A DNA stretch of 64,000 nucleotides from Takifugu bimaculatus (GCA_004026145.2 CP034986.1:14866304-14930303), one strand, 5' to 3'; shown: positions 14,346-26,106, counted from the stretch's first letter. Notes: generated by a model not told the origin, from the letters alone. Program-made: numbers and translations.

Positions 14346-14979
14346 ACACCGCTTGCGAGGAGAATCAGAGAGGAAATAAGAGTCTGGGGAACACCCCCCC
14401 CACCTCAGCCTCCTATTCTGTGTTGTTACCAAACAAACACAGGCCTCAGAAAAGAGAGCAAGCGAGTGTGAACGTGTGTGTTTGTGCCTGCATGCTTTTC
14501 TTGTTTATTTGTGCGTATGCCTGTTTTTTTTTCCGAGGCATAAATAGGAGGAATGGAAGATCTGTTCCATGAATGGAATGTTATTGTGTATCTGTTTTAT
14601 CCACACAAGCACAAAAACACACACATAAACCAATTCCGAAGCCGGCTACGCTTACCAGACCCCCGACTGTGGATCTCCACATGCAACTGCTGCCAGTCAA
14701 TAAGTCAGAGGAAGCAGCCTAAATGACACCGATATTATCCTTTATTTGTGTGCTCTAAGTCAAATCAAACGGGGGCTCAATCTGCTGTGCGACTGCTGTG
14801 ATTATACCCCGTCCAGCCTTTGATAGCACCAGGGCTTTGATAGTGAGACAACGATGGAGTCGCTGTGTGACTGTCAGTGTTTGCAGATGGCATTGGCTGG
14901 GATTAAAGGAAACAGTGGCTCTCCAGCCTCCCGAGGCAATAAAGGGGAGAGCCAGGTGAGTGTGTCTGAGATGAGATGG

Positions 14980-15295
14980 AGCAAGAAGGGAGGGGAGGGG
15001 GGGGGAGGAGGCAAAGCAAGCACACAGAGAGTAAATAAGAGAAAGGGTGGCCACAAAGAAAGAACAGAGAAAGAATGAAAGGGAGATATATATCGAAATA
15101 GATGGAGTCAGAACAAAAGGAGTTGAGGAGGAATAGAGACCTAGCAGGAGGGGAGGGAAAATGTACAACAAAAGTAAGCAGAAGGAGACGAGGGAGAGGA
15201 GGAGAGGAAGAACAAGGCTGCAGGGAGGCATAAAGAAGAGCGGCAGACAGAAAAGGTAAAGAGAGCGGTAGAGAGAGAGGTCAAGGTGGAGCTGT
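14980..15295 (+). repeat. Strand-asymmetric purine-rich tract
   Basis: The + strand is strongly A/G over about 300 bases, mostly GA, GGA and AAAG words, ending about 590 bases before the fign exon. It produces the long minus-strand Leu/Ser/Pro-rich ORF here, which is not a gene. Confidence 0.7.
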
Positions 15296-15771
15296 GCAGA
15301 CAGGAACTAAGCTTCAGACACAATGTGTTGTAATTCATTGCTCGCCACAGCTACCGTGCGCGCACATGTTTGTCCGTGCGGGTCAGCGGATGGGAGCGCG
15401 CGCGTGTGCGTGTCAGCACGCCTGAGTGCAGACACAGATCAGGTTTTTTTTTTTGTTTTTTTTTTAAATGCCTGTGTGAGTGTGAGCACAGAATTTTGTC
15501 TTTGTGTGTGATGAAAGCACCACAAGCAGAAGGAGATGGGTGTACTCGTGCGCTGCTTTGTGGCACTCGGCGAGGCGCTTTTTCAAACCCATCTCCAACC
15601 ACCTCAGATGAGCCGGGGATTATAGAATGACCCTCAGTGCCTCTGTCTTATTGGCCAGGGTGCATTAGGCTGCTGCAGCCAGCACACCCCACCATCCCTG
15701 CTGCACAGCCACACGTGCTTTCTTTGTATGTTCTAAATGTAACATTTCTTACAGGGTAGAAGACAGGTTAA

Positions 15772-15807
15772 TTTACTAAAAGATTTACTAAAAGATTTAC
15801 CAAACGA
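15772..15807. repeat. Three tandem 12-mers upstream of the fign acceptor
   Basis: TTTACTAAAAGA occurs twice in a row, followed by a third copy with two changes, TTTACCAAACGA. The third copy ends 74 bases before the exon. Confidence 0.85.
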
Positions 15808-15858
15808 TCAATGATGGTTTGCCACATTTTGCTACGCTTGCTACATTTTTACACACGA

Positions 15859-15881
15859 TGTTCTGTTTCTGCTTCTCTTAG
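15859..15881 (+). other. fign: Splice acceptor of the fign terminal exon
   Basis: A T/C-rich tract runs directly into the AG at 15880-15881. Using this acceptor leaves two bases (GC) to complete a Gly codon, followed by Leu-Lys-Met. That reproduces the residue order around this junction recalled for human FIGN. The matching donor exon was not found in the window. Confidence 0.75.
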
Positions 15882-18157
15882 GCTTAAAGATGCAGTGGAC
15901 CCCCGAGCAAAGCCAGTGGGCCGAACAGCACTTTGACATATCCTCAACCACACGCTCTCCGGCCCATAAGGCTGAAGCCTACCGTTCGGTGCCGGGCCAC
16001 CTACAGCGCTCAGCCTCCTACCAGTACGCTTGGGCCAATGACGACATCTCAGCCCTCACGGCTTCAAACCTGCTTAAGAAGTATGCTGAGAAGTATTCTG
16101 GCATCCTGGAGATGCCGGCCTCCTACACTGAGGCCCCTGGGGTCCCAGGAGTTATGAATGGCCGGAAAGGTGATTCGGAACCCTGGCAAGATGGCGTCTA
16201 TCCTATGAGCTGCATTCCAGAGGGAGTTTCTGTCAGGAAAGGGGGTGTGGCGGCAGCATCAGAGGTGGTGTCAGGCCTGTGCAGCTCCCCGGGGCTGGCC
16301 TCCAGTACCCTAAGTGAGCCCAGCTACTCCAGCAGCAGCTGTGGGAGCCACACCGCCACCGCCCTACACTCCTCCTCCATGCCCTCTCAGGAATACGGTA
16401 GTGCATATAGCAGCTCCTACCTGCACGGAAGCTATAGCTCCCAGCCAGGCCCCACCCCAGCAATTCCCTCCCCGCTACACAGCTCCGGGCTCCTTCAGCC
16501 ACCACCTCCTGCTCACCCCACTTTAGTTCCAGCTTACAATGGAGGCTCCCCCAATTTGTCTAGTTATAACTACCCCGCAGCAGGCTACCCTGCTCAGAGC
16601 TCAGTTGGGCCAGGGTATAGCCCTGGGGGGGCACCCCCGCCTTCCTCTTACCTGCCCTCAGGCATTGCTGCACCCACACCCCTTCCGCCTTCTTCTGCTT
16701 TACCCGGATATCCATATCAGAGCCACAACCTGACCCCAATCGCCCCCACACCTCTCACCAGCAGCTCCTCAAACTCGCTCAAGAGGAAAGCCTTCTACAT
16801 GACTGGCCAAAGTGAGATCGACTCCGCGTATGGCAACTTTGGCTACGGCCAGGCCCGGAGCTCATCCGAGAGCCCCATGTACAGGATAGCAGACAGCAGC
16901 AGCTCCAACGGAGCCTCCAACAGCAATGGCGCTGCTGGATTTGACAGAGCTGCTGAAAAGTCCTCTTTGCCTTTTAATTCGCAGAAACAGGCCACGATGC
17001 CATCAGAGCAGCAGCAGAGGAAGTTCGGCAGTCAGGCAGCAGGTGGGACACTCACACCACCAGCCTACGTCTCCTCCACCCTCGGTGGTTCCCGCTCAGC
17101 AGACTCTCTGGTAAACTTCGCCTCCCCTTCTCTGGGCGAGCAAGGCACCGATGATCACCGTCTACACCTCTCCCACTCTGCTCCGGGAACTACGTCCTCA
17201 TCCGCTGGTTCCTCCTCTCGGCCCGCCGAGGAGCAGCTAAAGACGAGCGACCCTCACCTCCTCGACATGGTTACTTCTGAAATAGTTCAGCAGGGTCCTC
17301 CAGTGGATTGGAGTGACATAGCGGGACTAGAACTGGCCAAGGTGACCCTGAAGGAAGATGTGCTCTGGCCCATTCTGCGACCGGACATGTTTAGCAGTTT
17401 GGGACCAGCCCCACGTTGCGTGCTGCTGTTCGGACCGAGAGGCAGCGGCAGGACTTTGCTTGGCCGCTGCCTGGCCAGCCAGCTGGGTGCACCGTTCCTC
17501 CAACTCAGCGGCTCCACATTGGCCACCAAGTGGCTCGCAGATGGAGAAAAAATAATTAGAGCGTCTTTCCTGGTGGCACGATGCCGACAGCCCTCCGTGC
17601 TATTCATCAGCGAAGTGGACATGTTGCTGTCGGCCCACATCAGTGAAGAGAGTCCAATCAATCGGCTCAAGGGGGAGCTGCTTGCCCAGTTGGACTCGCT
17701 TCTGATGGGCTCAGGAGAAGACGCGGGCAACCAAGTTTTGGTGGTTTGCTCTACAAGCAGACCGCAGGACATGGATGAAGGGCTGCGGAGGTACTTTTCT
17801 CGGAGGGTTCTGGTTCCTCTGCCAGACACCGCAGCCCGACACCAGATCATGAACCAGCTCCTGGCTCAATCTCAGCACAAATACTGCCTGAGCGAGGAGG
17901 AGCTGGCGCTGCTGGTCCAGCGCACCGAGGGCTTCTCTGGACTGGACCTGGCCAGATTCTGCCAGGAGGCCCTTGTTAGTCTCCTGCATGTATCTGCACA
18001 GGGCATGGACATGACTGGTATGTTGCCCAGGGGACAAGTCAGGCCCCTCACCTACCAGGACTTTGAGAGTGTCTTTTGTAAATTCCAAGTCAGTATATCG
18101 CAGAAAGAGATTGACACGTATGCCGAGTGGAACAAAATGTTCGGCTGCAGCCAATGA
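15882..18157 (+). CDS. fign: Fidgetin, AAA-family microtubule-severing ATPase; terminal coding exon
   Basis: Fidgetin is a meiotic-clade AAA ATPase that severs and depolymerises microtubules and acts at centrosomes and in the nucleus. From the methionine at 15890 the exon reads 755 residues to the stop at 18155-18157, close to the roughly 759 of human FIGN. It has a conserved N-terminus (about 1-74), a long Ser/Pro/Tyr-rich disordered middle with a basic LKRKAF patch (K298-K300), and one AAA module from about 470 to the end, finishing in the diagnostic WNKMFGCSQ. A pyrimidine tract and AG at 15880-15881 mark a splice acceptor. The exon then begins with a split Gly codon and Leu-Lys before Met, matching the human order GLKM, so the true start probably lies in an unseen short upstream exon. 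Oddities: Walker A reads GPRGSGRT (R521 replaces Lys), Walker B reads FISEVD (Ser at the usual Asp), and sensor 1 is Ser623. The FIGNL2 paralogue is less likely because the C-terminus and length fit FIGN. Confidence 0.95.
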
Positions 18158-19976
18158 AACTACCAAGGCCTGCCCTTGAGAAAAAAAGGCATCCACAATT
18201 CCTCCCCCTCAGGGCAGAAGCATTTTGCTCGAGGGAAAGGCACATGTAAGGCCAATACAAGAGCAGAGATTTCAAAAGCAGGGTTGAGAGTCACAGAGAC
18301 ATGTGAATCGACAGGACAGTTAATGAGCAAACATTTTAATCTGAATGCTTGACACTCTCTCTCTCATACACACACACGCACACACACGCAGAGAAAAACC
18401 ACACATTGTTTACACATTTCAGCAAGTTGGCTTCATAAGAGATGCCCCAGTGTCTGTGTATATATCTTCACATTCTTCTTTTTGGGATTTAGTCAGCTTT
18501 CCAAGTGCCTGAAGTGGTGCTTTCTGACTCCCCCCCCATCTCGATCTACATCCACGACATGAGCTGATTATAAGCAGCTTTAAAACTGTCAAACAGTGAT
18601 GGACAGTTGCCATTGGTGGCCGTCACTCACTCAATACTGTGCTCAGAGTATTAGCTTAGCAGGGCGGCAGTAGTCTGGGCCCTGATTCCCATTCAGATCT
18701 TCTGATTCCGTGTCTGCAAAATGAACCAAACTCAGGAAAGCGCTTGTGAATTGTAGAGTACCTCAAATTGTTCTGATGACGAAAAGCACTAATACTGAAA
18801 AGGAGCGTCCCAGGTGGTTTGGCAGTTTAGCAAAGCGGAGTTAGGTGAACCTTAGCTGTCTAGGACAGATGGAAGAGGTGACAGTGAATGTATTCTATAT
18901 GTTCTGGAATCCTGGAGCATAACCGTGAGAGTAAAAACTCTTTCCCTCTCCCCTCACAGTTACCTGTTTGTACTCAACAAATCCCAGCGCTTATGTCAAT
19001 TGCTCTTAAAAAGATGTAAAAAGTTAAAAAAAAAAAAAAAGAACATGTCGCCCAGGTTCTGTTTGGTGGTTTTAATAGACAGACTTGTCTACGGTGTGGG
19101 AGTTGTGGGGAGGGTGTATATTTATTAATCAACCATGATAAACATTGTTCATGTTGTGTAATCTTGGCTGTACTTTCACGCTGCATGGAGGCTCCATCAG
19201 GTTATTAGTTTGAAAACCTCTTTTGACATTGATTCTCCTGACAGAGTTAATCAGAAACATTCCGTTTCCCAGTGAGAAGCTGTGTGCTTTACCCTGCCCT
19301 GTTTCCAGGGGTGTTCTTCTTCAAACAAAGGCTGTACCACTCCTACAAAAAACAAGGCAAATGTTGGTGGGCGAGACTTGAGCAAAATGTTGAACCAAAA
19401 AATTGAAGATTCCTTTCAAAGCTAGCAGGTGACTTTGTGCACGAACAGGTGGGCAGTTTGCGCCTTTGTGTCTAAATTCTCTCAGGAAGGAAATGACTAA
19501 GCACATTTCAAAAACCAACTTCTTTCACCCGAACATCAAAACCCATGGGCTGCATTTGGGCATATTGATGACAGCATGAGTAGATGGCATGTTATAGCAT
19601 AGAGGGTGAGGCAGTTTTAATTGAGTTGCAATCCCAATCAGGTGTTTATTAACTCTAAAAATGCACCCCAAAATGGCCACAACAGCTCAGCTAATCAAAG
19701 GCTAACCTGTTCCTTCAGTTTGTTTGCACAGATGGGACTAAAAATCATCATATTGATCCACATGTTCAATAGGTCAAAAATTTCTGAACCTTAAGATTAC
19801 TTGAGGGTTGCCAGTTGCCTCTTTGGTTGTGTTGGGATGTCTCATCCTGCTCTGCTTTTGTGACACAGATGTGAGTATAATAGTTTTAAACAACATGCAC
19901 TAAAATATCCTCTGAGATAATCCTGCTTTAAAGTGTGTGGGCCCGCTCTGGGTTGCTCTCTCCGGCACCTGACGTA

Positions 19977-20007
19977 GGGGTGGGGGGGGTGAGGGGGTGG
20001 GGGGGAG
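19977..20007 (+). other. G-quadruplex-forming tract in the probable fign 3' UTR
   Basis: At least four runs of four or more G, separated by T or TGA, lie on the sense strand. If transcribed within the fign 3' UTR this would fold as an RNA G-quadruplex. This is a sequence-only prediction. Confidence 0.5.
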
Positions 20008-21091
20008 ACTGCTGAGCATCAGCAGAATTGATGGAAGGGCACGACAGGCAGGCAGGCAGTGTGGCAGCGGTACCAGGGGAAAGCGGAGCGGTCCGTCAGA
20101 AAACTGCCCTCAAAAACAATCTGTACCAGAATTCCTTCTGTCAGCAAATCCTCCGGAGAGAGAGTCCCTGCAGACAGGAAAACCCACTAATGCACTTCAG
20201 AGCACACATCAACAGCACGGCGTTCTCGCAAACAGCTGCGAGTCAGTGTTCCTTCAGTTCCTGCGCGTCTCGCCGTCCCCCTTTTGTGTCTTGACCAACA
20301 TTGTGACAAAAAAAAAGTCTTTTTTTTTTTTAAACGGACACTCATCCTTAAAGCATTTCTACCTCATGGCTGCAAAACACACACACACACACATGCGCGG
20401 TTTTTGATTTATGTGTTTCCAAATGTCGTTAAAACAATGACAAAAAGCTCAAAGGGGAGAGAATAACAGCATGAAGTTTTTGCGCAGTCTACCTCAGATG
20501 ACTGTACCTAAAAACACTGAGCTGATGGTGTAACCGCAGCATAGCCTAGCGTACGTGTGCGTCTGCCACTGCACTTCGGATCCTGGCCGGAGGCAAGAAA
20601 CCCGCAGACATCTGACGACAAACATCGCGCTCACGAGCCTCTTGTGAGCCAAGAACATTGGGGGGGTCGACTGAAAAGTGACCTGGAAATGTATAATCCA
20701 ATACATTTGCTTTAATCTTTTGTGAACTACTGTGGTTGTGCGCGTGTGAATGTGTATATACGTGGGCACACACTCCTTTTTTTTTTTTATTTAGTGTGTT
20801 GAATTTTATAAATTGTTAGTATATATAACACACTTGCACAACTTTAAACCAGAGTGTAACGTGTTTCTGTTGTACAGACCTATACATACAATACAAAATG
20901 CACCACTTGTTTATATGTGTGAATATGTTGCCATACTTGCAGTCAACTTAAATGTATTTTCATGTAATCTTAGGTACATGCAGAAACGAACGATTCATTA
21001 AAGACGTTTTCTTGGGAGATTACTTTTTTGTGCATGTCTGTTTTTTTGTTGTCTCGCTGGTCGCGTGAAGGTTCTGAAGGCTGGATAATGC

Positions 21092-21097
21092 AATAAA
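21092..21097 (+). terminator. fign: Candidate fign polyadenylation signal
   Basis: A canonical AATAAA is followed about 17-45 bases later by a GT-rich stretch (about 21114-21146), which is the expected downstream element. Cleavage would fall near 21110-21120. It lies about 2.9 kb after the stop codon, a plausible 3' UTR length for this gene. Confidence 0.5.
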
Positions 21098-21667
21098 TGA
21101 AAATGTATTTATCAGTGTGCATGTGTGTGTATGTATGGTGGTGGTTTGGGGGGGGGGGGTATGCATGGTCCTGCCAAAAACTAGCCCAGCTGAAAAATTG
21201 CCTTAATGAGCCTTGAGTTAGTCACCCTTGTGTGCAATTATAAAATCATCTGTGTTGCAGGGAAAGCCAGGTGCTGTCGCTTCTCTCATTAAAATGTAAC
21301 AATTCATTTCTCTTGCCGTGGTACGAGTGGCAAGACCAAAACATTAAAGCATTAATTATCTTTCTCCATCGTGTGGAATTTGGGTTACGGGAGCTCCTCT
21401 AATGAAAATGATGCACGTTGGCCCACTCGGTTTCCACAGTATCATTATATAGCTGCTGCTGCGATGTGGGAAGCTTCCGTATAGCCTCTATAATTATCTG
21501 TGAAAACTCCAAACGCTTCACTAGAGGTTAGAGTGCATTGAGGGCTGCTGTTTTCTTTATTTTCCTACTTTGAAACAACCTTTAGCCTTGATCAGAAATA
21601 TTTCACGACCAGAAACCCCCCCCCCACCACCACCACCACCTTGGCCGTTAGTTATAAAGCTTGTAAA

Positions 21668-21671
<4 letters not shown>

Positions 21672-21699
<28 letters not shown>
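21672..21699. repeat. (GT)n microsatellite
   Basis: A GT array of 28 bases. It lies about 45 bases after a C-run and CCA triplet tract at about 21617-21641. Confidence 0.95.
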
Positions 21700-21705
<6 letters not shown>

Positions 21706-22419
21706 ATGAGACTTGATTATTTTGTTCACCTCTTTCTCTATAAGCTTCATAAATACTGTAGCAGCAGGGGCATTGTGTAAATAACCCGCACTCACCGAGC
21801 TGCAGCAGCGGCAGCAATGGTGGAAACACTATCAACAAAACCAACCTAAGGACATTTTTTTATTATTGTTATTATTTAAGGATTTATCTTTTGTTCATCT
21901 TTAATGGATTTGCCAACTTTTCTTACTTCTTACATACTGTTTTGACTGGGAAGGAGATGGAAAGATTTTGTGCGTGCTTGTGGTCACAAAAGTGCTAATT
22001 AGCTGAGCTGAAAAAGTTAATTATTATCAGATCAACATTCGCACAACTCTAAATAAATAGTTGTAAATGTGCAACTGTTGATGTCGATGGCTGTCGTACT
22101 CTCTATACTAAGCTAGCATTCAAATGGAGAATAAAATAAGACACAAGTGGGATGATTATTATGTTTGTTTTTAGCCTTTATGTGAAAATGAGGCCGATCT
22201 GAGGTGCCGGGCCGAGGTTATCTACTGCAGAACAATAACGTCCCCGCTTTAAAGACGAGCTGCAGCTCGCACCTCTGGTCGCTTTCTGACCGACAATTAA
22301 AATATGCAAAGTGACCATTTTCCTTAAGTAGTCTTAAATGTGCAGTCCATTCAAATTTGGGAGGAAATTGCCCAAAGCCTGCAAAAAAAAAAGGAAAGAA
22401 AAAAAAACAGGTGGTTTAA

Positions 22420-22830
22420 CAGGGGGATAAAGAAAGAATAAATTATGCAAATAACACAAAGGACTTCACCACTTGAAAGCCTAATTTTCCTATAATCAGC
22501 AGACTGTCGCTTAATATTCCCCCCCCCCTCCGCTTATTAAAAGTGACTGTTCTTTTGCCGATCATCAGATGGCTCTATCTGTCACCGCTCTGCCAAATGA
22601 CTGCAGCCCACCAGACTAAATGCTAAAGCATTTTCGCCGACGCTTTTAGATGATAGTTACATTCCCACACAAGTAATTATGCGTCGTGGAGTCCAGAAAT
22701 AAGGTTTAATTATACAGTAATCGCCCGTGATGGACACTAGGAAGTGGTGAGCGCCGCCAGACTGCAATCCATCAATGACAAACCTCTGGCCAGTTTTAAT
22801 TCCTCCTCATTTGCATCCTAACCTCCACAC
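22420..22830. promoter_or_regulatory. Candidate cis-regulatory block with inverted POU octamers
   Basis: ATGCAAAT at 22445-22452 and its reverse complement ATTTGCAT at 22809-22816 flank a segment containing several TAATTA/TAAT homeodomain-type words. No coding or repeat character is visible. Being a conserved noncoding element is inference from motif content only. Confidence 0.25.
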
Positions 22831-24749
22831 CAAGTTGTGCAAACGCTGTTAAATGTTAATAGGAGCTGTCTCGGTACTCAAAATGAATGCTTAAGCCATT
22901 TTTTCTGCCACTTTCCCTTCTCCCCCCCCTCCTCCCTCTGTACCATCGCTCTCTTGTTTCATCTCCTGTCCTCTCTTTATCTTGCTACCTCTCCAGCCCA
23001 CTCCCTTCTTTTATTCCCTTGCAGAACCACTCAGCTTTTCTCTCCTTCCCTGTCATCCTCCCTCCAATCTCTGCACTCCCCACCGTCGCCCACCACACAC
23101 TTCCTCACAGGCCTTTGCCGTGGAGGAGGCACGGAGCGGTCACTGATGCACTAATTGGGAGCAACACTTACAGTTTTATCTCGCCTTGCCGCTAATAGCG
23201 GCCAGCGCTGAAGCAACTCACCTTAGGACGAGGAACGGCTGGATGGATGGGATTGAAGGCAGGAGGAGGAGGAGGTGGACAGGGATGGGGGTGTGGGGGT
23301 GTTTCGTCGAGGCCTTGAATGAGAAATTCCTCCGTGCAGACCCTAGCACAGACTGGGTGTGAGATTGGGCCCCGAAGCCATCGTGGTTAATCCATATCCC
23401 CCAGGACCCCGGACTCAATTCCCTGCTTCATTAATTGAAAATGATGGCCTTTTTTGGTGGGAGTGAATAAAACAAGGAGCCATTTATGAGGAAAAAAGCA
23501 TTTTGTCTGGTTTTGTTCCTGAAGTAGCAGCAATCTCATTATGCCTCTGTTGCTGCATTTCAAGATGTGCTATCATCTTTGTCTTGATTGTCTCCCAGCG
23601 TCGGGAGAGATAAATACACACGCTGCTTTGCTGTGTTGACGCCAGGGCTGTTTTTCACTGAATCATTTGAAGTCTTATCAGCCTTTATGGAAATAAAGCC
23701 TTTGCCTAATAAACTGTTCCAGGGCTTTGGGAGAGTAGCACATAAACACCTTTTTTCTGCCGACAACGCCATCATTAGCGCATCATGTTCAATGCTTTAC
23801 TCATAATTGGAATCAACATCTATTGTTCGTGTTTTTGACCTTCAGCTTGTTTTCCGGCAGACACTAAGAAACATTGTATTACTGGTGAGAGGGAATCTTA
23901 ACTAGAACACATGCTAAGTGCCTTTGCTTTGTTTTATCAGTGGGACCTTCCTTCACTTTGAGTATAACTTGAAAAACCTTCCTTATGACTGAAGATCCCA
24001 ATGCTCATTAAGACATTGAAATTAATCACACCGTCCAGGCAGAAAAGAACTCTGTAACTGCTAAAAATTCTGTACTCCACGTAGCCTGCAGCATTGTTTC
24101 CAAACTTGCCACAACTTGCATCAGACTAATGGTTATAAATGATTGATGTAGGCTAGAGTAATGTTTATTTGAAAGAAAACACTGGAAACACCCAAAGCCT
24201 GCCCAATCCCATTGAGTTAGCGGGATAGGCTAACCATTAGCTAGGTATGTCTTTCCCTAACTCATCTGTTCTGCTTCATAGTTGCACTTCTCCAGCTTTG
24301 TAATGGGTTTTGTGTTAAGTATTGCCATAGAAGTGGAGGTTTTAGCCAGTGGCTGACTCAGTAATGTCTGACGGAGGTTATATCAAGCTAAAATGGCCGT
24401 GGAACCAGCTTCAGTTCAGTGCAAATTCTGCTCTGCAGATTCAGCATGAAACTGCCTGTCAAGATAATTTTTCCTGAATCATATGGTGTTTGAGGGCCAC
24501 CGGACTCACAATATTTAGTCACTGCAGCTGCATCAGTGTTACCAAAGGTGCAGGCGAATAACAAAAGCGCACAAGCTTGGATCAGAGGCAGGCTGAAGTG
24601 CCAGATCTGATGGATTACATCAGTGAATACGCTCAAGTGACCCTGGCCACAGATGAAGATGTCGCGTAGTAACTCAATTTGTTTTAACTATTGCTGATGC
24701 AGGGAGACCCTGTGTGGTTAAAGAACACCCCCCACTGCAAACGGTGGTC

Positions 24750-24845
24750 CTTATTATGCAAATATAGGATCATGTTAATAGTGCCCATCTTTAATAATGC
24801 ATGAATTTGGCATATTAATGCATTTCATGTATCATGCAAATGACC
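24750..24845. promoter_or_regulatory. Candidate octamer-cluster regulatory block
   Basis: Two same-strand ATGCAAAT octamers (24756-24763 and 24834-24841) lie 78 bases apart, with TAATGCAT words between them. Confidence 0.25.
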
Positions 24846-25889
24846 CGACGCCTATTAATTGAAATAAGACATTCTAAAGCACAACAGGAAATAATACTAT
24901 TTTCAGCCATCTTGATGAAATTAACATTTCCTGGTGCCAATCTATGGCACACCATGGCATCCGCTCCGAGAGTTATCACTGTTGAAGATCAGAGATGTTC
25001 TTTAGGTTTAACTCCTGTTCAGCCATCACTGAGATTCAAAGGCCGATGCATTTGATCACACGCCGCCCTCGCTAACAGGGAGTCAGACGTGTCATCCTCG
25101 CTCCCGTCCATCCTCCATCGGCAGAAATACTTAAAATGAACCTTTCCTGGCATCACAGGAAGGTACCTTCTGAAGCGTTCCTGCCTTTTTTTCCCCTTTT
25201 GGTATGTGTGTTGTCAGATTGGCGACGCTTGCGGAGCGTTCGCAGGCGCTCAGGGATGGGCTGTCGCGTTAGTGGTGAGTGGCAGAGCCACCGACTGACA
25301 GCCAGCAAGGTTGTCTCTGGAGGATTCCTGCCGAGGAGGTGCCACTGAGTGAACTATCGGGGACTGTGCTCTGTAAAAGATCCCCTACAAAGACGGGAGG
25401 GGGGGTGGAGGCTGCGTATTTTGGGGGTTTGGAGAGATTAGGAATTCATTAGTGGTCTATTTTTTTCAGATTAGTCTTATCAAAGCCTCTGCAGGCAGTG
25501 ATTGACAGGCTTCTCTGATTGATTTTACAACAGGACAAATCGTACCATTATCGCACTTCTTTCTGCGGGTCCTTTCCCTCGGCTATACATCAGGTACAAC
25601 TGCCAATGGAGACGTCCAATTAGCAGCCAGTCAGGCCCGTGGTTGCTTAGTTAAGACACCTACGCACGCACGCATATCACATAAAATGCCCACAACCGCT
25701 TGCTGTTTCCACACGAGCACACCCAGAAGAACTGCTGGTTCTCAGATGTGAGGGAGGGGGATTGCGGTGGCGGCGGGAGGGACGCTGGCGGTTGTAGTGG
25801 CAATCTCACCCAATCATGTGTGCCGGGAATGACTTCATTAGGAGGCCCGTGTAGAAGTCCGGCTGCCTGGGAATTGCGCCGGGGATTGG

Positions 25890-25924
25890 AGCGAGGGACG
25901 GAGAGAGAGGGAGAGAGAGAGAGG
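25890..25924. repeat. (GA)n-rich tract
   Basis: GAGAGAGA repeats with a few GGG interruptions. Confidence 0.85.
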
Positions 25925-26030
25925 GGCAGGAATGAGCCCTGAATCCCCCCCTTTTATCTGCCGCGTGATGGAGAGATCTAAATCAACAGCTGTCAGTCAG
26001 GTGGGCCCCAGGGTGAAGGCCTCCAGCGGT

Positions 26031-26047
26031 GGGGGGGGGGGGGGGGG
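26031..26047. repeat. Homopolymer G17
   Basis: Seventeen consecutive G about 60 bases before the compound GGT/GT array. Such a run is prone to length errors in sequencing. Confidence 0.9.
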
Positions 26048-26106
26048 TGAGGCCAGAAGGCAGGATGGAAAGAGGAGATCTGGTTGAAATCTGGTGGTTG
26101 GAGTGA

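Larger units (their letters stand above)
1..15881 (+). other. Noncoding: fign intron or upstream region
   Basis: No ORF here has recognisable protein character; the longest follow simple repeats or purine bias. The short first coding exon expected for fign (an ATG-containing exon ending in phase 1 before a GT donor) was searched for by eye and not found. The region holds GT/CA microsatellites, a G-rich cluster, a purine-rich tract and possible regulatory blocks, listed separately. Confidence 0.6.
18158..21115 (+). other. fign: Probable fign 3' UTR
   Basis: This is noncoding sequence after the fign stop, running to the first canonical AATAAA I noticed (21092-21097). It includes a short CA tract near 18365-18390, a poly(A) run at 19027-19040, a G-run cluster at 19977-20007 that would be in the sense RNA, and an exact Pumilio-type UGUAUAUA at 20753-20760. 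The extent is inferred from signals and there is no transcript evidence; an alternative ATTAAA lies at 20997-21002. Confidence 0.5.

Noticed and set aside
14755..15231. 158-codon minus-strand hydrophobic Leu/Ser-rich ORF resembling membrane protein
   Set aside because: It is the translation of the complement of the purine-rich tract; the apparent hydrophobicity is an artefact of TCT/CTC codons.
17287..17850. 187-codon minus-strand ORF inside the fign exon
   Set aside because: Antisense shadow of the conserved AAA domain; the + strand reading is clearly the real one.
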